Shown one piece after another: positions 1-29,042 of a stretch of 64,000 nucleotides of DNA. The DNA comes from Batillaria attramentaria (Eukaryota > Mollusca > Gastropoda > Batillariidae). Position numbers and translations under genes: made by a program. Numbering within the stretch: the first letter of the stretch is position 1; every line of letters begins with the position of its first letter. The notes below the pieces were generated by a model. It was not told the origin of the DNA. It was given only the letters and a program-made list of their open reading frames with translations, and ran no database searches. The DNA lies in NCBI GenBank assembly GCA_018292915.2, contig JACVVK020000054.1, positions 124,001 to 188,000 of the forward strand, given 5' to 3'.

Positions 1-103
1 TCGAAGGAAGACTTTGTCGAGTTTGTGATTAGCATTCAAGATCGAAACTGATTTCGTTGTCACCGGTTTAGCTGAAGATCGCATGGTATAGATCGATGTA
101 CGT

Positions 104-105
<2 letters not shown>

Positions 106-180
<75 letters not shown>
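106..180. repeat. (GT)n microsatellite
   Basis: About 37 uninterrupted GT units. Confidence 0.98.
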
Positions 181-183
<3 letters not shown>

Positions 184-306
184 TCTCTAGGCAAATTACG
201 TAAAGTTTTCGACATTGAAGTTATTTCTTCTTTGCTGTCGTGCACTCTGCCAGCTTCCTCATGCCGTCTGAAGTTTTATATAATGCCCCCTTACTCTTCC
301 TCCCCA

Positions 307-307
<1 letters not shown>

Positions 308-374
<67 letters not shown>
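308..374. repeat. (CA)n microsatellite
   Basis: About 33 CA units. Confidence 0.98.
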
Positions 375-2661
375 TCCATAACACCTCCGGCCCCAGGTGT
401 CCGTTTCTAATTGTCTCCACCCCTGCCCAGAGAGAAGAAAGTGTAAGTTCCCAATTATGACCAGTGCCAGACTCGACTATGACCTTGGCCTTTGCCGGTT
501 GCTCGCGTCAGCATCGTCCACGGTGGACGACCTCACGTCCTCCTGTTTCATCAGCCCGTCATCACATGATAATCAGCATGGTCGCCCCTCAGCCGCCAGC
601 CATGCATCATTGATGCTTCACACGTTTGAAGTCGCCGGTTGTTTTTCATGGTTCTCTGGCTGCCCGGCGATGGGGTCACGGAAAAACTGTTTGTGTTCTC
701 TTTGCTTTGATGCAATATTAAATTGCAGAAACTCATTACTTCACCGTTCTGAATCGCGGAATTGCTGCTGGTGCAAAATGGGAGGGAAAAAAAGAGCGTG
801 CATGGGAATGATATTCAGGATGTCAAAAAATAGACAGTGTTGCTCGGAAGCAATTCTATTTGCCTTTATGTACATTCGTCACGTGACAGCTTTCAATAAA
901 GCGAAAGCGCGGTCGGGAAGGGCTATAGACCTCAAATAGATTATCCCAAAGGCACTTCGTTGTCCACACGCGATGAACTGTACGATTGCGAATACTGCCG
1001 TACGTTACGTTATGTTGAGCTGACTGCTCGAGGTCGTGAAATGGGCAGACGCCGTAACATAATTACTTTCTGTATGGAGTTAACGGTGATATTGGAAACC
1101 AGACTTACTGTTCAGCACCTCATAAAAGAAATCAGCTCACGAACATGCACGGCATACACTGTCAGATGTTCATTGTTCTGTGTCGTATTAGACTTCCAGC
1201 AGAAAAAGGCAGAAATTTTGACGACAATAGCGGCAACTTCACTTGCTTGGCTTGTATACAATGGCTACTTTCCACACTCGTCTATCGGACTCCTTGCACA
1301 CCACGTACGTATAAATACCAAAGTCTTCGTCTTGTTCATGGTTGCCCTACATTCAGACGCTAACATATTGATCTACAGCATCTTAGTGAAAACTGAGATG
1401 GCCAGTTTTATCTACATCCCCATTGAGACAGAAGATCAATATTTGTAGTCTTGGGTTTTTTTGTTTTTTTTTTCCATGAATACCTTACTACTAAGTTACA
1501 ACTAAATTAACTATCGACTTTCTGACCAGAAAACGAGAGAGTCCGATAAGTGCATAATTCGAAGTTGAACATTCCACTTCCGGCATTGGTTTTGGGGTGA
1601 TGAGATTACAACAAAAGTTAAAAAGAGGCGATTACAAGTGTTGATCAAAATTTTAACGAAAGGCACGAAATAAATGGATAACAAATAAAATGCAAAAGGT
1701 ATCGGAAACAAATCAATACTATTATTATCTGCTTACAGACAACAGACGACAGTTTGACTTCAAAATGGCCGTTTTCCTTGTACATTGCAACAGCCGGATT
1801 ATCGTTCTTCACACCTATACAAGAAGAATTGGAAATATTAACACCAATAGCAATCACAGACAAAAAGATAGATTTTCTCCATATAGTCTTTTCAGGTGAA
1901 GGACCCTTTCCTTCTTGCATACAATATGCGATGCCAGTCAGTGCATTCACAGAAACTATTAAGCCGTGGCTTCTGGGAAATGTTTGAAGCGTGGCTGGCT
2001 GACACAGTAAACTAGCGGGCTGCATAGCACCACTGTGTCCCCGCCACATCCCGGGTGTGTGTTGAGCGGTGCAAGGTTGATGGAGCAGTACTGGCTTCCC
2101 ACTCTCTCCTCGCATTCTCTTGCAAATTTCATACAGCGCCCAGCAGCTACGGAAGCCGGCCTAAAGCGTGCGTCCTTGTGGACATGGTTATGTGATCCAT
2201 CACATTTTTAACGTTTCTATAAACTTTTTACGTCTGTGTGATTATGCATTCGGGATCAATCCAAGTTGTTCGTCCATTCATCCGTCTTTCTCCCATAAAA
2301 AAACAACAACAACAACCGCAGAAACTTGCAGCTGAGACATGTGTGCCCTTTATATTGGCTATGTTAAACTTGTTGAGCTGTTACCAGGTCATTTCCATAT
2401 ATTACATGAGCCGAAAATGTCAACATGTATGCACAAGGGACCTCCAAAACCAAGGGGCGTAACCGAGCACGAGGTAATTGGAAGAAACAGAACTGATAAT
2501 TTCTTTTTATACATCGCCGAGCAAATACGCATTTTTCGTTTTAGAGCAAGCTTTTGGTAACTTGAAGTAGCTTACATTTACACCATGGAAAGCAAATCTT
2601 TCCAAGTTCCCCTTACTCCCCATTCCTACCCCCCACTTCCCACCTCAAGTTCAAACTCTCC

Positions 2662-2663
<2 letters not shown>

Positions 2664-2733
<70 letters not shown>
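2664..2733. repeat. (CA)n microsatellite
   Basis: About 35 CA units. Confidence 0.98.
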
Positions 2734-2734
<1 letters not shown>

Positions 2735-3114
2735 ACCGGCATTGTAACAACTACTACGCTGAATTTCAAAACCTTGTTGACGTCCGCACGGCGTTAATGT
2801 CACAATCCTTTCAACGATAATAAAATCTACCATCCTGGGCGTTTTAATGCACGTGTGTTATATTTGTCTCGGCTCATTTGTATCAGCCGGTGTGGAACGT
2901 TTTCGATGGAGCCATTCATTTCTCGCTCCCAACAACTGGCCTTTCACGCGGCTCGCCCGGATGGTATAAAGAATTCATGGTGGCAATTTCCCCAAATAGC
3001 TCTTCTCCACACATCACTGCACCCTTGTTGGCTGTTTTATTTTCGTTCCGTCACACCTGTAACTCCTCTCTATTGAAACTGGACTCAACTGCTGTAAATG
3101 TTGCGCGCGGGCGC

Positions 3115-3148
<34 letters not shown>

Positions 3149-3443
3149 AGGGGGGATGGGGGATTTGCAAGTAGTTCCGTTTTTCTTTAGCGATATGTCC
3201 TCGACTCTCAAGCATGACAAAGAAAACAACAGTTACACCCATTTTTACACACAGTTTTCACTCGTCCAGCTTGCAAACGTGATTCGGTCTTGGGGATACC
3301 TGTAGTATTTGTCTAGCACATCATTCCACGTTGACGCTAACTGTCCAGGCAGAGGGAGTGTTACTGACCTCAATTCCAAGAGAACAGTCAGGACACCCTG
3401 ATAACACCTACTATCTGTGTGTTTCAGCGGCCGTGACAGCTCC

Positions 3444-19227
<15,784 letters not shown>

Positions 19228-20755
19228 AAATCAAAACATATATTCTGACGATCGTAGCATGATTGCTCTGTCCTCAACATGTGAAACATGAGTTGTAGTT
19301 GAAGAATCTTGCAATGTTTGACGAAAGCGGAATGCTCGATAATCTGAATGCTCTGGTGTTTGGCCACTACAAATATCTACAATACACACAGGAAAGGTCC
19401 ATGGCCTGTAACTCTGGAAAAAGAGTAAATGTGCGCGTGGAGGTGGCTAGACCAATCAGCAGCAGACGGATCCAGAGTTTGTTTGCTTGTTGCTGTAAGT
19501 ATTGGCTGAAATGATGATCCATCTTGTAATTGTGTTTCTGTTGTCCTGTGATCAGAGAACGACGTAATGGAAACTGGTAAACTGAGTCTGCCTGCTAAAT
19601 CAACGAGAGAAAGACTTTGCAAGATTGCTGACTATCAGCAGAAACATCAGTGATCCTGAAAAAAAACCCAGTCCTGACGGTCTGGCTATGACATTTGATC
19701 TGAACTGATCAAGTAATTAATTTTATTTTATTCTATTTCATTTTATTTATTTACTTTTTTTTTTTTTTTTTTTGGGGGGGGGGGGGGGTTTGGGGTATTT
19801 TGTTTTGTTTGTTTGTTTGTTGTTGGTTGGTTTTTTTTTTTTTTTTTTTTGGGGGGGGGGGGGAGTGTCATTGTGTTTCTCAGACGTGCACACGTGACCT
19901 GAGTTGTACGTGGATGACACTATCCGGTCAACGTTTGATTCTCCTGTAATTATTTGTGTTGGTCAATTTCAAGACACGTGGATAACAGATCACAGATTTT
20001 GGATGAGTCTAGTTTGTTACGAAGAAATTAAACTTCGGTCATTGTCATACATGAAATTCACCCTCTCAACTTCCCCTTTTCTCCCAGCTCCCCCAAATCT
20101 TTGATAAGGAAGGAACACGTTGTACATACATTTACATTGCCATTGAAACTTTCGGAACTGGGCTTTCCTGTGTATTAATCTCACGTTTTTGAGTTTAAAT
20201 TGACACGGTTTAATCGACGGGATCATGTTGCAGGAGAACCTGCTGAAAAATAGGAAGCCGGGTGTCAAACATTTTGACGGCTTTTTTTTTTCTGAAAATG
20301 ATTTCTATACTGAACCATGTTAACGGCTTGTAATGCCGATAAATGATGTTGACTTTTCATGGTGTTGACGTTTCTTGCTGGAAAACGATGCCGATTTGGA
20401 TGCTGAAAAATATTGTTGCTGAATTTTGATGATCCACGTGGATGTGTGGGGAAACCCTGGCAGACATTCATGAATAAATTATGTTGATGTGTCCGTATTC
20501 TTCTGCGATACATTGCCTTATATAACCGTTAAGCTGCTTACATGTCACGTGGTTTGTGTTGATTGCGCCTTGGTTCGCCTACACTTTACAAGTGTTCAAT
20601 TTATACTCATGTATTAAGCTTTTTGTTGATGTGTGAAATATTGTGTGTGAAATGTGATGTTGGTGTGTGAAATATTATGTTGATGTCGTGTCGTTAATCG
20701 GCAGTTGCAGCTGTCCTCATTGAACTTGTAAATAAAACTTGTGCTTCCTTGTTAT
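19228..20755 (+). other. Probable 3' UTR of the SLC7A4-like gene
   Basis: No credible coding sequence between the stop and the first clear AATAAA at 20731. It contains T-rich and G-homopolymer blocks (19757-19790, 19832-19863). The end is placed about 20 bases after the signal, at the start of a (TG)n microsatellite. Confidence 0.5.
20731..20736 (+). promoter_or_regulatory. Poly(A) signal AATAAA
   Basis: AATAAA in TTGTAAATAAAACTTGTGC, the first canonical signal downstream of the stop codon in the sense strand. Confidence 0.5.
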
Positions 20756-20757
20756 AA

Positions 20758-20759
<2 letters not shown>

Positions 20760-20822
<63 letters not shown>

Positions 20823-20882
20823 ACAGACAGGCAGACAGAGGGACACTGACAGACAGACAGACAAACAGAGAGAGAGAGAGAG

Positions 20883-20949
<67 letters not shown>
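20760..20949. repeat. Compound (TG)n(AG)n(ACAG)n(AG)n(TG)n block
   Basis: Two (TG)n arms bracket GA and GACA-type repeats over 190 bp, immediately after the putative polyadenylation site. Confidence 0.97.
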
Positions 20950-20954
<5 letters not shown>

Positions 20955-21446
20955 CCCACAGGCGCTAGACCTTTAGACCTCGCAAGCATAGTTATGTCTG
21001 TCACAAGTAAACTGACCAGTTGGAACCGTCAATGTGCGAACAGTTACACCCATGAGAGCTCCAGACGCAAGTGAATCCCACATCTGCTGAGTCCTACTCA
21101 CTACTTTCATTCAACAACTCTCATGACTACTTGTACAATTGAATGTTCCACGAGTGAAGCCGGCCTAGACCACAACATCCATATCTACACCTACATGTAG
21201 TATGACTTTGACACCAGTTCAGATGTTTTATATAAAAAAAAATGTTCCTTGACATCATGACATTCGACCAGAGTTAACGTTGCCACGAACACGCTCAGGT
21301 GCTCTTGGCCGCCTCCAGAGTGAGCCGTCATTTCCGGTCTGGCTTGGCACGTGAGATTGCGCCCTCTGCCGGCCGCTGCCTGACGATGTAGAGGAAATGG
21401 CCGCCGATCATTGGCACCACTACTAATGCCCTGCCAAGAAGCTGAA

Positions 21447-21450
21447 ACAC

Positions 21451-21496
<46 letters not shown>

Positions 21497-21583
21497 AGTT
21501 AGTTAGTTAGGGCTTAACGCCGCGCAAGCATCAAAGACCGTGGCTATTTCGCGGCTAAGAGAGAGAGAGAGAGAGAGAGAGCA
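21447..21583. repeat. (GA)n blocks around a (GTTA)n and SINE-like tail
   Basis: GA runs at 21447-21494 and 21559-21583 flank (GTTA)4 and GGGCTTAACGCCGCGCAAGC, which resembles the 3' end of a dispersed retroelement. Confidence 0.7.
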
Positions 21584-22622
21584 ACTAGTGTTGTTTGCTC
21601 TCAGCAGTGCGATGTGCACGTTCGGCAATGAGTTGAATCGACTGGGAGAACGGTTTTCCTGCGGACACAAGAACCTTGACTCTGAAACTGACTGAATATT
21701 AGACATCCAAACTGCTGGAGAATCGCTTGGGTTGTCCTGATTCCCCGACAGTCTAAAATGTATGCCCGGTAATTTGCAACCACTGCTCAGGTCCACTACA
21801 AAAACTCCGAGTCTGAACATTTAACTTGACTCCAAAAAGGGAGAACTGGACTCCATGGAAAACACGCCCGTTCAACAGACGACAATGTCTCTCCGGTAAT
21901 TTGTAAACGCTATTCAGTTCCGCTACACTAAACCACAGTTACTTGCCCCTACAGCTCTTTCCGCAGGAAATGCCCGACTTGAGCGAGAACACCGCCCAAT
22001 GACGTTCTGCCCGTCCTGACTACAGCCATTTACTGGCGCCAGACCAGCAGCTGCTAAAAGTTCCTTTTACCGGTGGGAGGGTCGCCTCACGGAACTGGGA
22101 GATTTAATGACAGCGGAAGCCGCGGGCAGACAGAGAGGGGCAACTGAGCCGCTCCATTTCCCTCCAGTAGCCATGACACAGGAAGCCGGCCTCATCACCT
22201 GCTGCCCGTGCTCATGTGGACACAGACACAGTGAACTTGACTAGGGCTCTGTGGAGGAACATCACTGCTGCCAGTCGTGGGGCGGAAACGGGGATCTAGC
22301 TGAGAGAGGTTCTGCAGGTCCTGTTACTAAAAGCATGGATCTGATCATTTTACTTGTAGAGCTATGGCTCAGGCGGGAAGGCCAGAATTGACATCCGCCC
22401 GTCACCACTGACGACAGCAAGCGAATACATGCACCACGGAAGTTTAGTCACACGATCCTGCGGTGGAAAACGAAACCAAATCACTGTGGGTCTATATTAG
22501 TAGTATATTATAGATAAATCGAACAGTTACTTAGTCAGTCAGTCAGTCTGTCAGCTAGCCATTTACTGATGTAGTCAGCCCACCCACAAATCCAGCAATG
22601 CACGGCGGCTTCGCTTTCCAGT

Positions 22623-22784
22623 CTTTTTTTTCCCCCCTCTTCCCCCAGCTTTTCGCCAGCGGCTCCAGTGGCATACCTCCCAGGTCATGGATGGAATCCA
22701 CTGAGAGCTCGAGAGCTGGGGTATTTTTGTTATTATGAGGATGAGCATGATGCTACGGAGGTCCATGTGGTTTGGACCTGTGTG
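22623..22784 (-). mobile_element. SINE2 fragment (tail half)
   Basis: CCAGTGGCATACCTCCCAGG, ATGGATGGAATCC, TTATTATGAGGATGAGCATG and GGAGGTCCATGTGGTTTGG align in order with the SINE2 copy at 15441-15956. The tRNA-like head is absent. Confidence 0.7.
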
Positions 22785-23157
22785 ACTTTCTTTCTTTCAA
22801 TGTACCTAAATGGCGGTCCCTTTGTTCCCAGGCATTCTGACTGCATTTGGCATCTGCATTCCTAATCAAACTCAAGCGGCAGGTGTGCTATGTCGAGTGC
22901 GCGTGTCTCATAGGCTGTCTACTGCATTGTATAGCTGGGGCTTTCATCTGATTCCCTCGCTGAGCCCCGAGGATCATGTCGGCCACAGACAAATCCCCTC
23001 AGGCGCCCACCAAGCCCGACAACTCCTTCACGATCCTGTTGATCCAACCCAGCTTTCGTCCCCTGATTGGCGACGGTTGACGAGCGCACTCACATCTGTC
23101 TCCGGATGTTGACGTCACATTATAGCGGCCTCTCTCTGACAAACCTAGTGCGGAGTA

Positions 23158-23158
23158 C

Positions 23159-23221
<63 letters not shown>

Positions 23222-23267
23222 CTGAGTGAGTGAGTGAGTGAGTGAGTGAGTGAGTGAGTGAGTGAGT
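23158..23267. repeat. (TGAT)n(TGAG)n tetranucleotide array
   Basis: About 15 TGAT units change abruptly, through one GACTG junction, to about 11 TGAG units. Confidence 0.97.
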
Positions 23268-25062
23268 CGTAGAAATGTGAAAAGTAATTTAACATGTACC
23301 TAGACTGGGTCGGTTTGTGGGTGCAACAAGGGGGACTGAAACAGCACTGGATGATCGCATCCATTCAAACGGCAGTCCACTTCAGATCAGCCTCAAAGAC
23401 GACGTCGACGCCGGGGAGACTTCTCGGAAATAGGGTAGAACGCGTATGGGCTTTCCAAGCGCAGAGATGCCATCTTGAATGGAACCTTCAAACCGCTAGT
23501 TCTTGTGGTCTTGCAGACACATGGAGACAATGCCTTACAACATATGGTTTCACCGTAGGTATTGATGTCAGTATTACCCGCGGTTGACATTACATATATT
23601 ATCATAAGGTTGATCTCATACTTAGCCAAAGGCTGATGTGACATGGGAGTGTTTTTAGTCCGAACAGACAGCGAACATGGTGTTTTTCGGTGTTTCTCGT
23701 ATGACATGCGGCTACATCTCTTTTCCTTAATTTTTTCCGGAGCGTGTTTTTTTTTTTTTTTTTTTTTTTACTGTTTTCCATGTTTGTTCGAACAAAACGT
23801 CTCCCGTGTGTCATAAGCCTTACTAGTGTTGCTGATCATCGGTCATGTCTTTTTCATAAATAAGTTTCAATTTGTGCGTGTATTATGTCAAATCAGTGTT
23901 GCTGAGTGACCTGTTGAACAGATGTCAGGCTTCATTTTGATGGAAAGGAAGCTTTCAAGAGGACTTCCGCTTTCGCACTACTTGACATAATAATTAGACA
24001 AAAATTCCAAATTATGGCTGTTAATTAAGACATGAAACTCGACATGAAACAACATGTTTGGCCTCAGACTGCAATAGTCACATAAAAGTTGAGGATCTAA
24101 TGTCTAAACTGACACATTCAGTTTGCCTTTCAGAGCCACCGTTTTGTCACAAAATGGAGTTCAACAAGGTGTTAGCCCAGAAAAAACATTACATTGGGTT
24201 TTAAAAAAGCGTGGACCAACATGGCTACAAAGTGACAGAAATGTGTCCAAACTGTGTAGTCAGTGTTTCTAGATCGTCATTATTGCTTCCAACCACAGTT
24301 TGGACCCACAGGACGTACAAGAGCACTTGTCCAGAATGACCTCAAAAAGACACTGAATGTTTTGTAGGTTTTTATCAAAAACAAACTCCGCCAGGAGGAC
24401 GCAAAACGAGGTCAGTGCAAGGTGGTACCTAGTTTTAGCATTACTAGTATCATACTTCCCATTTGATGTTGTTTGTGCACAACAGTTGGTCATTTCTGAT
24501 TCTCCAGCTGGTGACTGGGAATGGGACCAGTCCAAAAGGAACATAGTCCAAGAGAATAATGACGTCACGTGATGTTGAAATAAAAGCAGTAGTCCAAGGA
24601 ACACTTAAAATATCAAATCTGAGTGCATCTGTGAAAAATAACGCTTTTGTCGCACATAAAAACGTCTCATTGCGAGGGAGATTTTTTTTTTTTTTTTTTT
24701 TGTCTGGCACCAACAAAAGTTGTGAAGAATTCCTATGACTTTTAATACAGCACATCATTGATTAACCCCCCCCCCCCCACACACACACACACACACAATC
24801 TCTCAACGGAAATTTGCAAAACTTAGGAAATTAAGGAAAACTGATTTCATCTTATATTGCTCAGTTACTTTAGCGCTGCAAGCGGCTTCCCAAGTGTTCC
24901 TTGAATTGCTTTGAGTACAATATGTAGCACTTGGTGTTTTCGAGTTGCCACTAGTGACAAGTGATCGCTGCAATCATGGTCAGTGGCCGTCATACAGGTG
25001 ACAGCATTCCGCCAAGTTACCAGTCAACACAGCCATAATGTCAGAAATCACAGATTGTGGCT

Positions 25063-25348
25063 CAGGGCCTGTATGTAAATCTCGAGGTTAATTTAACCCA
25101 CGGCTCCGAGCCTAACCCAGACTAGGACAAAAGAAACCCCAAAACAAAAGTAAATAAAAAAAAGTAAGCGAAGAAAAAAATAAAAAAATCTGTAACGGCA
25201 TAGGCGCCTTGCTGGAATGGACCCGCTTCCTGATTTAAAGCAAAAAACAACAAAATTTAACCCTGGAACTATATACTTTAGTTCAGTGACGTTAGACGTT
25301 AAACCCGGGGCTAAACTCCCTAACTCCGACTTTTACATGCGGGCCCTG
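25063..25348. mobile_element. MITE-like element with CAGGGCC termini, copy 1
   Basis: 286 bp, starting CAGGGCCTGTATGTAAATCT and ending in the inverted form ACATGCGGGCCCTG. The whole length aligns with 47339-47630. The interior is A-rich and non-coding (AACCCAGACTAGGACAAAAG). Terminal inverted repeats and internal non-coding sequence indicate a non-autonomous DNA transposon. I could not fix a target-site duplication, so the superfamily is open; CAGGG ends are compatible with hAT. Confidence 0.65.
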
Positions 25349-25586
25349 CTGTTATGTCAGTGTAATAGGATCCAGTGGCATAAACGATGACATAATTATA
25401 AGGTCTGGAAGAGTTGCGGTAACTTAGACACAACTAACGTAGCAAGCATGCAGCTGTCGTATGCGGGTGGATCGTGCGGCATTATTTGGCGCAAGGGACA
25501 CAACTTCTCAACAGTTAGTGAACCATTGCCGTCGTTGGCAGGTTTCCCTCCCGTAGATTTTCCAAACTTCCCGACCATCCCAGGGG

Positions 25587-25604
25587 TGTGTGTGTGTGTG
25601 TGCC

Positions 25605-25668
<64 letters not shown>
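25587..25668. repeat. (TG)n microsatellite
   Basis: About 40 TG units with one CCGG interruption near 25602. Confidence 0.97.
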
Positions 25669-25670
<2 letters not shown>

Positions 25671-25723
25671 ATTTTTAAATTGAAATTTGAGGAGTTCAAG
25701 TCCTTCAAACACTAACAGAAACT

Positions 25724-25854
25724 CTCTCTCTCTCTCTATTTCATACCTGGTGGAAAAGGACGTTAAACAACCAAACGCCCACCCGCCCTCTCTCTCTCTC
25801 TCTGTCTCCCTCTCTATCTCTCTCTCCGAGTCAGGCTCTCCGGCACACACACCG

Positions 25855-25905
<51 letters not shown>
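25724..25905. repeat. (CT)n and (CA)n blocks with a SINE1 tail piece between
   Basis: CT repeats at 25724-25737 and 25792-25827, (CA)n at 25844-25905. Between them GGTGGAAAAGGACGTTAAAC (25750-25770) matches the conserved 3' part of SINE1. Confidence 0.8.
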
Positions 25906-25907
<2 letters not shown>

Positions 25908-26035
25908 GTCCTACAGTATAACTAAGCCATTTATTCACCCTGAACACGCGTGTTGGGTATGCGGCACGGTGGGCATTATCGTGTCAGCACCCCGGCCATA
26001 CCGACATACCGGGAAGGATGCATGCTTGTTGTGAG
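25905..26035. repeat. 130-bp dispersed unit following (CA)n, copy 1
   Basis: AGTATAACTAAGCCATTTAT, GCGTGTTGGGTATG and CATACCGACATACCGGG recur in the same order at 26364-26500. Both copies directly follow a (CA)n run, so microsatellite plus unit were probably duplicated together. Confidence 0.7.
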
Positions 26036-26305
26036 GTGCCGTTTACGGCAAAAGTACTGAGAGCTACCATCCCTGAAATTTAATCTATTCCATATTGATG
26101 CTATCAACAACCCACATATTGAGTAATTTAAACAAATAATCAGTATTATGGTTCTAAACGCCAGACTGTGACAATCAAAAAGGGCAATAACTCCAAAAGT
26201 ACTGTTGCAATCGCAAATCGCTTGGAAGCTCTGACACAAAATCTTGAAATAATGGCCCGGAACAAGCCAAATTTCAAACTACTGGGTTAAGTACTGATTT
26301 TGAAG

Positions 26306-26308
<3 letters not shown>

Positions 26309-26361
<53 letters not shown>
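26309..26361. repeat. (AC)n microsatellite
   Basis: About 26 AC units directly before copy 2 of the 130-bp unit. Confidence 0.97.
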
Positions 26362-26363
26362 CG

Positions 26364-26500
26364 GCCGGCTGCATCCTTCAGTATAACTAATCCATTTATC
26401 TGCCCACTCTACCGGCGTGTTGGTATGCATGGTGGGTATTATCGTGTGGTTGGTGCACCTCATACCGACATACCGGGGAGGATGCAAGCTTGTTGCTAAG
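26364..26500. repeat. 130-bp dispersed unit following (CA)n, copy 2
   Basis: Aligns with 25905-26035, differing by scattered substitutions and short gaps. Confidence 0.7.
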
Positions 26501-28276
26501 GTCACCGGAGTACCCTCGTTGATGTGTCGGCTGCCCTTAGCTTACCCGGGCACTGAAGTACGCTAAGCGGATTTCAGCCCACAAAGGCACCCTGACAAGT
26601 GAACACTGCTAAATACATCAGTAAACGGAGCTTTCATTAAATATACATACAGGTTTGGGAAAAACAAAAACAAACTGACAAAACTGAGAAGTTCGAGCCA
26701 TTCAACATACGCGTAGTCAGTCTTCAGACCACGCTGATGTCAGTTCCGAGTATGGGGTTCAGTGAAGGTCACACGGCCACGCCGGCAAAACTGAGCCGGA
26801 AACATTCTAGTGATGATTTGGATGATGATGATGATTCCGGGCGGATCAGTGACAATGATGACTCGGATGACTCGGAAGATGACTGTGATGAGGGGGTGAT
26901 GACTGAGGAGGAGGAGGATAAGGACGACGACGACAACAACGATGATGGTGATGATCAGTGATGGTTGGCAAATCATATTGCGGTACTGATTTATTGACGA
27001 TTCTTGGGCGGGAAAACACTCTTTACATGTACTGTAACGTTGGCATGTCATGGCCAGTGCTACACTCTATTCATATATCAAATTTTTCAATACAAATTTT
27101 CTGCACAGACATCGCGGCCTATACGAATTCTGGCTTCCCTACATTTCTAATCCGGCGCGTTTGTCGGTAAGGAAACTCAGTACTGATCTGCTTCGCGGCA
27201 GACACTGGCTGAAAAGGACTCGCCGCTCATTCCTGAAAATACTACATATCAGTAATAAGATAGTGAACACGCACTGAGGCTCATTAATTCAACACAATGT
27301 TGTCTCCTAATTTCCCTGCACTGATTCATACACTGGATTACAGATTCACTGAGTACGAAATACACTGACACTTAGTTTAGGCTTCGCGGTCAGTGAATTC
27401 AAATACTGAGCAGGTGTTTCACAGTCAGTGTTACGTCATCTTCTTCTGTCTCGTTACCGTTCAGTCAGTTCACCTGCAAATACTAAAGTTGACTGATTGG
27501 CTGTGGGCTGACAGCTGAAAACAGGCTGCTTTTCCGCACATCTACCAGTTCACAATCTTTCCTGTTACCGTGGCGACATAATAGTTAGACTCAGTGCCGA
27601 AATGCTCCACGGCACCGAAAATCCGGTGCGCACCCATCGTGCCTTGCCAGTGTCAGTTGTAAGCCGCTACAAAGCTCTAGGCTGAACTGAACTTGAGTAC
27701 GCCTATAGTGTTTTGTGGTAGGCCTAGATCCCTAAATGATCAAGACATTTTTACTGTGAGCCGCGACATTCTGGAGCCTGTAGCTGATTGGTTTCTCAGA
27801 CACGACGCATGTGCAGTACATGTGTGAAAGTCGGGATATAACTGATGCTGTTATTTTCCGACAACAACGTCAACGCGTTGACCTTCCTCATGAATCTCGG
27901 GCTGGGTGGAATTGCCACTGCCTGTGCCGTGCTGCCGGCGGCCCGGGCGGCGTTGAACCACGCAGAGCGCAGCGGGTATAACAGGGTGCAATTTCCGCCA
28001 ACACTCGGCACTAACCCCTTACCTCGCTAAGTTTCAGGCGTGCCGTTTTCGCTGCTGTTGCTTCTCCTAGTTCACCCCTGGTTTCCGCAGGTAACGGTTG
28101 AAATACACAGCATAGATGCAGCGACATAATGCGTTTTATCTTGAAAATTGCTCAGGTACCCCGGCGCCGACAGCACTGACAACACTAACACACACACATT
28201 GAATGACACACTGACCCCACCATCACTGACCACAACCACCACCAGCATGCGAGCGCGCTCGCCTTGCACACCTGAC

Positions 28277-28309
<33 letters not shown>

Positions 28310-28914
28310 CGGCACACGTTCGTCTGTGTTCAGGTTTACCCTGCTACTAGTAGGACTATTCAGTCCGGCTTCACCTGATACGGGGGAGGTGGGGGGGGTG
28401 GGGTGGGGGTACAACATTAAAACTGAATCGTGAATACACAGTATAAACACTGAGTAGCGGAAAATGTACAGTAACACATGGACGACAGATGCTGGCTGGC
28501 AATTGTTTCAGTCTCCCAGCGTTTTCGACCTTCCAGTGTCTGACTTTGTGGGCGGGTGAAGGTCATACACGGGGTAGAGGGGAGCCGGATTGAGCGTCTA
28601 TTTGTCCGGCGTCTGCTCCTGGAGGGAAAGTAGGCTTTCACTGCGGTGAACGCGGGGAGTGTGAGAAGGTGACACAGGCTTTTGGGGAAAAGCAAACGGA
28701 CACAGAGCTCTCGGGGACAAGGGATTCAACTTCGGTAACGCAAACCAGGTACGGCAGGTCTCTCTCTCTCTCTCAGCCTCGGCTCACTGAGTCAGAGTCA
28801 GTGTACCAAACACAGTCTCTGTGAAGCAATGATTAACTGGCACTGACATCCGGGTGGCATAAGAAACCGAGGGATGTATTTTGTAGCATATCAGTCAAGT
28901 TTTGGCAAATATGA

Positions 28915-29042
28915 GGGTGGGTGGGTGTTTGGGAGTTTAACGTCCTTTTCCACCACGTACGGTTGACTCGGATATCAGTCAAAGATGGGGCAACGAGAAA
29001 AAAGGCCAGTACTGACAAAATTTGGCCCCAGCCGGGATTTTC
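28915..29042 (-). mobile_element. SINE1 copy, interrupted by short insertions
   Basis: GGTGGGTGTTTGGGAGTTTA, ACGTCCTTTTCCACCACGTA and TTTGGCCCCAGCCGGGAT match SINE1. Relative to intact copies, GATATC is followed by an extra AGTC, and the GCCAGCACAAAT block reads GCCAGTACTGACAAAAT. The tRNA-like head is missing. Confidence 0.75.

Larger units (their letters stand above)
1..3427. other. Upstream region without a supported gene
   Basis: Holds microsatellites at 106-180, 308-374, 2664-2733 and 3117-3148. The two longest frames (397-939 and 960-1448, +) show no domain, no codon bias and no splice context. A 5' exon or promoter of the SLC7A4-like gene may lie here or outside the window; none is visible. 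Confidence 0.6.
20756..25062. other. Intergenic stretch, no supported gene
   Basis: Contains the compound microsatellite 20760-20949, a GA block 21447-21583, a SINE2 fragment 22623-22784, a tetranucleotide block 23158-23267 and several A/T homopolymers. A 34-codon frame with G/C-ending codons (ATG 22976 to TGA 23080, beginning MSATDKSPQAPTKPDN) is the only hint of coding and has no support beyond composition. Confidence 0.6.

Noticed and set aside
397..1448. Two longish + frames (180 and 162 codons)
   Set aside because: No domain, no codon bias, no splice or promoter context; cysteine-rich composition follows from local base composition.
1645..2115. 156-codon minus frame
   Set aside because: No motif; hydrophobic end reflects AT-rich DNA.
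26737..26961. Acidic 74-codon frame
   Set aside because: Consists of GAT/GAC/GAG triplet repeats; simple sequence, no support for translation.
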